Part shown: positions 56,010 through 64,000 of the stretch, piece by piece
How the letters are laid out: each line of letters starts with the position of its first letter
How positions within the stretch are numbered: the first letter of the stretch is position 1
Assembly (NCBI RefSeq): GCF_028640845.1
Contig: NC_080540.1
Coordinates: 234,747,294 to 234,811,293 of the forward strand
From: Ahaetulla prasina
Taxonomy: Eukaryota; Chordata; Lepidosauria; Squamata; Colubridae
Direction of reading: 5' to 3'
Length of the DNA stretch: 64,000 nt
Translations under genes and position numbers: made by a program
The notes under the pieces: generated by a model
Database searches by the model: none
Told to the model about the DNA's origin: nothing
The model's input: only the letters and a program-made list of their open reading frames with translations

Positions 56010-56780
56010 GTGCAGCTACTTTGGGGCTGGGCTACTATGTTAATTGCTCATCCTATTAGGCAGGGATCTCAAATGATAAGGCAGAAACATCAGCCAGGGA
56101 CACTTCCTTTGCATTTCCTGACCCAGATGTCCATGTTACAATTTAAAATAAATCTTTAAAAAGAGGTCATTTTCCATTCAGGGTTTACACCCGCTGCTTG
56201 CTCTTTTATCATTAAAGGGTCAAACCTCTGGGTCTATAATCTGATAGAAGTACGATTCTTCTCTCTCTTTCTATTTATTTAATAAAAGAGATATAGAGGG
56301 GAAAATATTGTAAAATCAAGAAAAAAGATAAATTGTATGCATAAGGGCTTCTCATACTGTACAATCAGGAGAGAGAGAGAGAGAGAGAGATTATTATTAG
56401 TTTCATTATAATCATCCATGCATAATCCACATCTACAGGCAACTCACTTATAAGGTGCACGTAACACGATATCTTCAACCACATATCTAGGCCATAAGTA
56501 TGTCTCTCCTATAGGGGGAATCCATTTCGGTTGACTAGCTGTCAATTTCCATGTAGTATGTATATAGTTAAAAAAAAATGTGCATCCCACAGGTAGCTCC
56601 CCTCCCCCCCCATTTACCCATGCAGCCATGTTGCCTTTTTCCTGGGCTGGAGAGACAGATGGAGGAATCCATGGACTCCATGGGCAGATGTTGCTCAATC
56701 TGGCAAGATTTTATAGACCTGAAACAATAAAGAGCTCAAGTTAGATGAATCACCACAGGCCTTTCTTGTTTTTGTTTTTG
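56010..56780. other. non-coding stretch with a short (GA)n
   Basis: A (GA) run lies at 56371-56391. Otherwise nothing is recognised. Confidence 0.35.
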
Positions 56781-57040
56781 TTTTTATTTGCATTTATATC
56801 CCTCCCTTCTCCGAAAACTCAGGGCGGCTTACACTATGTCAAGCAATAATCTTCATCCATCTGTATATTATATACAAAGTCAACTTATTGCCCCCAACAA
56901 TCTGGGTCCTCATTTTACCTACCTTATAAAGGATGGAAGGCTGAGTCAACCTTGGGCCTAGTGGGGCTTGAACCTGCAGTAATTGCAGGAAGCTGCTGTT
57001 AATAACAGACTGTCTTACCAGTCTGAGCCACAGAGGCCCA
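56781..57040 (-). mobile_element. tRNA SINE with L2-type tail
   Basis: Read on minus: a tRNA-like head (GTGGCTCAGACTGGTAAGAC), body CAAGGTTGACTCAGCCTTCC, then a tail AAGCCGCCCTGAGTTTTCGG-AGAAGGGAGGGATATAAAT. That tail is the L2 3' hairpin. Confidence 0.88.
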
Positions 57041-58166
57041 CAGAGGTTTTGGATCTGACACAACTCCTTCTCAGATTGCTGAGTGTGAGACCCCATTTGT
57101 TAAATTGGACTCCAAGAGAGATCAGTTGGGAATGTTGGGGGAGTACACTCTTTGTGCCAGAGATCTACCTCCCTGCCTGAGCTTCTTGACTCAGTGATCA
57201 GGTTGGCTTAGAGTTCCCCAAAGTTATGGCCTTGGGAAACATCAATTTGGCTTCCCAAGAAGCAGGGTTAGAGGGAGTTTTGGAGTTCATGGGCTCCTAC
57301 GGCAGCTATGGGCCTGTTCCAAGTCATCCAGAGCCCGACACATAGTAGCGGTCATACATCCAACCTGTTTCTTCTGGTGAAGTTGTGGCAGAGTGTCCTA
57401 AAATAGAGAAATCAGTTTCTCTACATCACCCCACTACACAGGTAGGCTGGGCATATTAGATCAGCCTGAAACAGATCAGTGATGGACACAGTTGGGTTTG
57501 CAGAGAAAGTTCAGGGCTGTTACAGAATATCTATTAGCTTCAAGCCTAAGCCTTGGTAGACAGCCTGGAGCAGGAGAGCTTCAGGAAGGTGCCTGAATGA
57601 CTTCCCAATGCCCATGTTCTGAAAAACTCCATGGTACATGGAAGGGCTAAGGAAGCTCAAGAGGGCTTAGAGATGCCCAGAATGCTGCTGGTGAATGACA
57701 AAGAGTGAAGCTTGACAAACTGAAGCTAGAACCATAATTAGAGCCTACCTCGTGGCAGGGAGGGCAGTGAAACATAATTAGTTGTCTGCCCTTATTGTAT
57801 CCCCAGATAGTGTCCAGCAGGGAGAGTGATTCTGGGGCCTACCTTAAGGGCTATTGTAAGGAATTTGCTGGCAGATTGATTACTCTGGTATTTGGCAGAT
57901 AAAATTATTTGGATTCACTCTGTGTTAAATTCCAGCCTTGATGCAGGGCCAATGGAGATTATGGGGGGTTTAGTTTTATGTGCTTGTTTGGGGATGATTC
58001 AAGACCATTGAACCTAAAGTTGTAGACAGGGTTCTTGTATCTGTTAGTTCAGCCATTTCTGTGTTAAATCCATGCCACTCCTGGTTGGTCAAGGCTGCCG
58101 GGAGAGGATGTGTGATTGGGTCTGGGAAGTGGTAAATTCCTTTTTAAGGAAGGTCATGGTCCCACT

Positions 58167-58445
58167 GGCTTTTTTATTTATTTATTTATTTATTTGCATT
58201 TATATCCCGCCCTTCTCCTAAGACTCAGGGCGGCTTACACTATGTTAAGCAATAGTCTTCATCCATTTGTATATTATATACAAAGTCAACTTATTGCCCC
58301 CAACAATCTGGGTCCTCATTTTACCTACCTTATAAAGGATGGAAGGTTGAGTCAACCTTGGGCCTGGTGGGACTTGAACCTGCAGTAATTGCAAGCAGTT
58401 GTGTTAATAACAGACTGTCTTAGCAGTCTGAGCCACCAGAGGCTC
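58167..58445 (-). mobile_element. tRNA SINE with L2-type tail, inside L2
   Basis: Same family and orientation as 56781-57040. It ends in (TTTA)n at 58167-58195 and has an intact CCGCCC...GGGCGG hairpin on minus (58206-58234). The head lies near 58430. Confidence 0.9.
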
Positions 58446-58504
58446 AGGAATTGACAGTGTGCCCGCTCCACCAAGAACTATAACTGGTTCCAGCTAATCT
58501 GGAG

Positions 58505-58733
58505 AGCATCCATTTTGATTCCAGGAGGCTCCAGGGAGACCTGCTAGCACCAAAATGGGGGTCGCATCTGCATGCCCGGGGGAAGGGGGGAGCACAGGGG
58601 GTGTGCATGCATGCACAGGGGACAGGGCCTGCAGGGGGGGCATTGCATTATGGGTGTTGGCACATGCGCACACAGTGTCACATGTGTGCACGCGCTTTTG
58701 GCACCCAAAGAAAAAAAAGGTTTGCCATCACTG
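58505..58733 (+). mobile_element. hAT-type MITE, family 3, right half
   Basis: Ends AAGGTTTGCCATCACTG like 62055-62339. The interior has GCATGCATGCACAGGGG and GCACATGCGCACACAGTG. The left TIR is missing. Confidence 0.65.
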
Positions 58734-59440
58734 CTATAGAGAAAATGGTTGTGAAGCAGCTTCAAGGGACTCTGGATGATCTGTACCCATGCCAGAATAT
58801 AGGACTTAGACAGTATTGATCATGTTCTGATCATGTTTTTAGATGATCTCTGGCATGAGCAAAATCTGGGTAGTCCATTGCTTTTCTTTCCCTCTCAGTG
58901 GCTTTGAATACCATCGATCACAGAATGCTTCTAGACCAACTTCATTGTTAGGGTAGGATAACATGGTATTATTTTAGTTCTCTTCCTTCCCCCAGGATCA
59001 ATTCCAGGCAGTGTTGATGGAAGGGGGAAAAATCCAGCTCCTGGCCTCTTCTTTGTTGAATGCCCAGGGCTTGATTCTCTTTCCCCTCTTATTTAACTTC
59101 TACACGATGCCATTGGATGATCCAATGATTTGGGGTGAGGTATCATCGATCTTCATCCCAGGCTACCTGAGTGATGCTGTAGGTATCTTTGTCTCAGTGC
59201 CTAGAGGCTGTAGTAGGGGTCTGGAAGAGACGTAATGGCCTTTGATACCTAAGCAAGACAAAGTGACATTGGGCACTTGGACTTTCTGGTACCAATATTT
59301 ATCCACCTCTAGTCCTAGAGGGGGTGACACTGCTTCAGACCAAACCAGACCCAATCAGGGGGTTCTCTTGGACTTAAGAAGAACAGCTGACAGTTGTGGC
59401 TATGAGGCCAGATCTGAAGAACCTAAGTTTTGGGATGCAT

Positions 59441-60674
59441 TTTAGCACCTAAAGTTCTTGGCTTATTCATGAGTGTATAATGTAAATGTCATTCTATTCT
59501 GGATAATTTTGATAGGGAGAAGAAAAGAACCAGTTTTCTTGACGTGTCAGACTATTTCTATTGCATTAGCCCACCACAACTTGGATGGTTTTGACGTGAC
59601 ATCTTCAAAACTCACCAGTTCTTTTAGTGGATCCATATTTGAAACAAAGCAAAACTTATGGTTATTGATTTCAGTTGAGTATTGTCAGACTTAATAGTAT
59701 GTGTTAGTTTTGGTTTTTGCCAGAGCTCCTTGTTTTAAAACACAAAGACAGTTTGATGGTAGGGGGGACTCTGTATGTTTCTTATTCACTGCCACGTAGA
59801 GAAGAGAAGACTGCAGTATTTGTGTGTGAATATATTTTTAATTTATAGTCCTGAGACTGTCCAGTCTGTGATTAATTTCTACTGGTATTTGATCACTTGA
59901 GTAAAAATGGGAGACTTCCATTTTTCCAGACTTCCCCAAAATGGGAAGAAAGTTCATTGTGTGTTTGTTGATTTAGAGGAAGTCTATTGTTAAATGAAGT
60001 TGATATATTGAATTGTGGAATGTTTTACAGGAATATAGTGTTGATGAACATGAAAAGACTGTACATGATGGAAGACAAGAATGCAGGGGAATAAATGGAA
60101 CGCTTTGCAAAGGGTTCAATATGAATCAGAGAATATTAAATATGTGTGTGTGCTGTCTTCTTGTTTTTTAAAAAAATAACTTTTGAATATGAGTATAAAG
60201 AATGCTTGTAAAATTAGAGAGGTGTTGGTTAAGAATATGAATGTGTGTTTATATTTGTATACAGATAATGGCACATTGTTATCTGAGAAATGATTTGCGG
60301 TGGAGATTAGGTACATTATAAGATGAAACACAAAGTTTATGCACCTGAAAATTAGTTCATCAGACAACCTGATAGTTACGTTTCAGAGGGAAAATGCAGT
60401 TTGCATAGCTTGATAGAATGTTGGGGCAAATGGAGAAATGTAATTTAACATGCAATCAATATTTATTGAAGGAAGCTTGTATCTGTTTTCTGTCTCCTTT
60501 GTTACATATAAGTGAAAATTGGGAATGGCAGAAAATGAAAATAAATTATATGGGCCATCAGGTGGCAGTATGTGACCAGCTTTGTTCTATATTGGCATTC
60601 TTCAGATGTACATAGCCAGATGTTTTCTATACTGGTCCATCCTCTATTAAGAATTGGATTCTTCAGCCATTGTA
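59441..60674. other. non-coding stretch, nothing recognised
   Basis: AT-rich, with no supported feature. Confidence 0.35.
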
Positions 60675-60682
60675 CTTTAGAT

Positions 60683-60862
60683 CAGGTGTTCCCAACCTGC
60701 GGGCTGCAGAGCGGTACCAATCCATGGCCCACCAGGAACCAGGCCATGGAGGGCAATGAAGCCCCACCCACTCACACGCAGGAATGCAAAACCATGACAG
60801 TCTGCAGAAAAACTGTCCTCCATGGAATCAGTCCTTGGTGCCCAAAAGATTGGGGGCTGCTG
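60683..60862 (+). mobile_element. hAT-type MITE, family 4
   Basis: CAGGTGTTCCCAACCTGCGG at the left and GATTGGGGGCTGCTG at the right. Flanking CTTTAGAT (60675-60682) and CTTTAGAC (60863-60870) match at 7 of 8. The interior GGTACCAATCCATGGCC is typical of a widespread vertebrate hAT MITE. Confidence 0.87.
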
Positions 60863-60870
60863 CTTTAGAC

Positions 60871-61166
60871 AACAGTGCATAAGTATTAGCAACTATTCAA
60901 CTCCTGCTGCTCAGTAGAGTTACAGGAAGAAATACATAGAATCAACCAGAATGATTGGTACTTTATATACGTACCAGAAACAGAACATTACTGGTTTTTG
61001 TCCTTATTGGGAATGGTCACATATACAGACTTTGAGAATTTAAGGGATGGGGGACAGTATATGCCTTTCTGATAGCCCCAATGGTATATGCACCCCACCT
61101 TCACTCTCAGAGAAGAGAGATACAGATGTACATTGTGTCATGTCCCCAAGCATGAGGATTTGCATC
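60871..61166. other. non-coding stretch, nothing recognised
   Basis: No supported feature. Confidence 0.35.
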
Positions 61167-61171
61167 GCTAT

Positions 61172-61783
61172 TGTTTTGGCTCCGCTCCCCGGGCCTAGCT
61201 TCCTGAAGCCAGATGACTCGGAGAGTGAGGAGGAGGAGCTGACAAGGCATCCTTCCCCCCCAGACCTTCCTCCAGCTGCAGGCCAGGAGGAGAAGGAGGA
61301 GCTGGCAAGGCCTCTTTCCTCCGACCCCTCCTCTTCCCTGGCAACATCCCAAGAACTAGCTGCTGAGGATCAATCTTGGCTAGATGCAAAACAGTGACGC
61401 TGAGATAAGCGTGCGCAGCAGAGGAAAAGGTGGAGTAGGCCCAGAGAGTGCTGAGTCATGGAGCCACACCCCACAGGGGATAAAATCAGGGAGAGTGCTC
61501 CATAGGCCCTTGTGTCGGACAAAGTTACGGACTACTGGCTCTTTGACTGCTTTGGACTGAAGGCTGGGATTCCTTGTGATTACTTTAGATTATCTTGCAG
61601 ACTCCTGGTTGCCCTGGCAATTGTCTGTCGGCACGCTGCTACTTGATAAGGACTTGGCTGGCACGTGAAGGAATGTGGCCAGAACTTTTCACTGCCAAAA
61701 GAAACCCGCCAAGTGTAAATAAATTGCTGGCAGACAGCCTTGGCTGGCGTATTGTTTTGGGGAGGAAGGGAGGGGACAGAACA
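61172..61783 (+). mobile_element. solo LTR, family T copy 3 (5-bp target duplication)
   Basis: Starts TGTTTTGGCTCC and ends GGGGACAGAACA, flanked by perfect GCTAT (61167-61171 and 61784-61788). Promoter-like block CTGAGTCATGGAGCC...GATAAAA lies near 61448-61486, and AATAAA at 61718-61723. A frame in phase +1 from the start (open to 61397) contains LKPDDSESEEEEL. Confidence 0.9.
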
Positions 61784-62054
61784 GCTATCATGGTGGGAGA
61801 TTTATCTATTTTTACACACTGTGTATCTTGTGTGGGACTTCTCAATTACACTGACCACTAGGAGAACATGTAAGCCTCTTCGGAAAATATTTTGTCTTTA
61901 TATTTCCAAGTGTCATTGGATTTAGAGTGGGGGGAAAGGTAAAATTCCTTTTTTAGTCTCAAGTTTACCATTGACTACCTTGCAATGTTAAACAGATGGT
62001 CACTGAAGGCATATGTCAAGAGCAGGCCAAAGACCTGTTCAGTATATCCTAGAA

Positions 62055-62339
62055 CTGTGATGGCAAACCTCTGGCACGTGTGGCATGCACAGCCCTCTAT
62101 GTGGGCATGTGTGCTGCCACCAGCTGCTCTTCTGGTAACTGGCGTGCATGCCAGCTGGTCTTTGCAGGTGCTGGAGTGCCAGAAAACAGGCAAAAAAACC
62201 AGCCAAAAAATGGCCAAAAAATAGGCATGCGCACTGGTCAGTTGGTTTGGGTTTCTGGTGGTCCAGCACGCGCATGTGCGCACACATGAACACGCATTCT
62301 GCTTTGGGCACTCAGTTCCGAAAAGGTTCGCCATCACTA
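62055..62339 (+). mobile_element. hAT-type MITE, family 3
   Basis: CTGTGATGGCAAACCTCTGG faces GAAAAGGTTCGCCATCACTA. Flanking TCCTAGAA (62047-62054) and ACCTAGAA (62340-62347) match at 7 of 8. The interior has CACGCGCATGTGCGCAC. Confidence 0.9.
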
Positions 62340-62367
62340 ACCTAGAACATGAATTGTTCAGTATATC

Positions 62368-62840
62368 TGTTGTGTCTCCGTCCTCACTCTGGAGTAACAA
62401 GCTGGCCTTCAGCCAGTGGATACACGGTTCTTATCAGTCCTGGCCGGGAAAACACAGCTGCCTGCCAAAAAGTTCAAACAGATTAAGACTTCAGCTCACT
62501 TCAACACAGTTCAGCTAATTAGCTTCCCGTAGAACTGAAAGCAGTCCCAAAACTCTTTATATATCCTATGGGGTGGGGCTCCTGCCTTTCTAATCTTCTG
62601 AAGCGCGGCTCGATCCAGGCTTGATTGGTATGATTATCAGCTGCATCTGTAGGTGTAGCCTGAGGAAGGGAGGAATCAGGGGATGTTGGCCTCATTACGT
62701 CCTCCGACTGGCCTGGTTCTGGCTCCTGGAGCCGGGCCAAAGGAATCGGTGCTCCTGAGGTAAACCTTACCGGCCCTTCCCCCTCACTCTCAGAGTCATT
62801 TTCGGGCATGAGGCCAGGTTCAGAGGCTGGAGCCACAACA
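62368..62840 (-). mobile_element. solo LTR, family T copy 4
   Basis: Minus orientation. It starts TGTTGTGGCTCC at 62840 and ends GGAGACACAACA at 62368. Flanking ATATC (62363-62367) and ATATG (62841-62845) match at 4 of 5. A TATA-like TATATAAA on minus lies near 62557-62564. An open frame (62519-62932) in phase +1 from the LTR start contains MPENDSESEGEGP and LQEPEPGQ. Confidence 0.88.
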
Positions 62841-62845
62841 ATATG

Positions 62846-62905
62846 CTGGCTCAGGAATTCTGGGAGTTGAGGTCCACAAGTCATAAAGGGACCATTGTTG
62901 CCCAC
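62846..62905 (-). mobile_element. hAT-type MITE, family 2, half
   Basis: GGCTCAGGAATTCTGGGAGTTG then CAAGTCATAAAGGGACCA is the right arm of a family 2 MITE. The left arm is absent; the LTR lies immediately beside it. Confidence 0.7.
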
Positions 62906-64000
62906 CTCAGTCCCAGAAGCAATTTCTTTCAAAAACTGTAAATAGGTGAAGATAATAATGTCAGTCCAATCAAGTCTAATGGGAAAAGTGAATCAGAAAC
63001 CTACTAAACTATCTCAAACACGAAGTGAAATCAATATTGTGGGTGTCTAACTTTTCACTTTAAAAGAACTGATGATCTTTAAGGAGATACGCCATCCTCA
63101 GGATATCAGCTTTTAATGCTGGCTCTGAAGGAGGGGACATATTAGTGCTGAATGGGATCACATCTAAGGTCTATGCCCATTTTGTATCGCACAAAACCTC
63201 TGTACAGAAATGATAGTATTTGTAGTGACCAAGTTAAATATTTGGATACCCTTATCCAAATTTTATTTTGGGTTCAGGGATTGGAGCAGGGTTTCAAGGA
63301 AAGATGATGAAAGAGAGAGAGAGAGAGAGAGGGGGGGAGGGAGGGAGGGAGGGAGGGAGATGACTTTATAAATCCTAACAGTCAGACCACTGAAGACAAG
63401 AATCTCTAATGCGTTATATGTGACTAGTTCAAAATCACTTCAGCTGGCTGTATAGATATCTAAGAAATTGGATTCTTTTTATGAAGATATTGCCTGCATT
63501 CATTAAATATCTTAATACTATTTAATTTAGTCATTTTGAATTTGTGAGTCTAACATGGCTGTGATGCAATGCAGCATTCCCAACAAAGGAAAATTGTGGG
63601 TCCAAATTAAATTGCAATAAACATGAACCCCACATTTGATTACAAATAATTATTCGTAGAACATGGATGAACAGCCTTCATCTAGGAGCACCACACTGCC
63701 CTCCGAGACCTCTTTGTGGATCAAGGATACCTTTTTCCATGCCTATAGACTTTCAGTAAGTTATGTTTAGGTATAGTGGTTTTATTGTTACATGAAGTTT
63801 CAGAGAAACAATCAATGAGAATCAAAATTAAACAGACGCAAAATGTAGCTACTTTCCTACTTGATGATATCTGCTTGCCCCCCCCCCTTATGTTGGCCTT
63901 CAACAGACTCCACACAATCTATGTTCAGCTCTTTACCCACAAAGTTGTGCCCTGTACAATAATCTTTATCAAACAGGCACTTAGTGAACCCATGTATTCC
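62906..64000. other. non-coding stretch with one microsatellite
   Basis: AT-rich and unique-looking except for the GA/GGGA tract at 63311-63360 and a C-run at 63880-63887. Confidence 0.35.
63311..63360 (+). repeat. (GA)n-(GGGA)n microsatellite
   Basis: The same compound structure as 45301-45355. Confidence 0.97.

Larger units (their letters stand above)
57041..59440 (+). mobile_element. L2 LINE, long but degenerate, carrying nested elements
   Basis: Endonuclease remnants are visible at about 57225-57330 (GNINLASQEAGLEGVLEF-like). The start of the polymerase lies at about 58738-58800 (EKMVVKQLQGTLDDLYP). Palm remnants follow at 58895-58935 (SVAFNTIDHRMLLD-like), then FQAVLMEGGKIQLLASSLLN at about 59000. 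Later pieces resemble DAVGIF and GVLLDL. Stops and indels occur throughout. A SINE (58167-58445) and half a hAT MITE (58505-58733) lie inside. It is the longest L2 in the window and the oldest looking. Confidence 0.75.

Noticed and set aside
61172..62840. A provirus bounded by the two neighbouring family T LTRs
   Set aside because: The LTRs are in opposite orientation, each has its own target duplication, and no gag, pol or env sequence lies between them.

Overview
This is an AT-rich, intron-or-intergenic type stretch of a squamate nuclear genome, most likely an advanced (colubroid) snake. The basis is the repeat fauna: Sauria-type tRNA SINEs ending in ACCTTTACC, RTE/BovB, L2, L1 and CR1 LINEs, LINE 3' ends continuing into (AATAG)n microsatellites, and many short hAT, Tigger-like and Helitron-like DNA elements. 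I find no protein-coding gene, rRNA, tRNA gene, CRISPR array or operon that I can support. Almost every long open frame is a transposon fragment, the inside of an LTR, or a translated microsatellite.

Layout. 0-5 kb: AT-rich DNA with a possible L1 3' end, a weak degenerate coding remnant (1405-1906), an old Sauria SINE and a Helitron-like element. 5-15 kb: a multi-hairpin hAT MITE, a tRNA SINE, a CR1-group LINE, a solo LTR with a 5-bp target duplication (7756-8370), a two-copy direct repeat, and a CR1 carrying an LTR-like insert and a CA/GA microsatellite, abutted by a MITE. 15-21 kb: a BovB LINE carrying a Sauria SINE, which itself carries a short L1-derived element with its own target duplication, and also carrying an internally deleted L2. 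21-34 kb: CR1, a Tigger-like MITE split by a LINE, an L1 ORF2 fragment split by a hAT MITE, SINEs and an old L2. 34-43 kb: a Sauria SINE, several hAT MITEs, microsatellites and CR1. 43-48 kb: mostly unrecognised, unique-looking DNA. 48-55 kb: a foldback element, two MITEs each split by an L2 (one of them inside a second BovB), an L3-like LINE and a second solo LTR. 55-64 kb: a MITE, tRNA SINEs, a long degenerate L2 and two more solo LTRs in opposite orientation.

The elements interact in visible ways. At least four hAT MITE groups show 8-bp target duplications, many of them perfect, which fixes their ends. L2 LINEs and a tRNA SINE share a 3' hairpin, which suggests the L2 enzyme mobilises the SINE, and a second SINE version has the same body with a different tail. 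CR1/L3 tails grade into microsatellites. The most unusual signal is that four independent solo LTRs of one family all carry, in the same phase from the LTR start, a reading frame for an acidic Ser/Glu/Pro-rich peptide.
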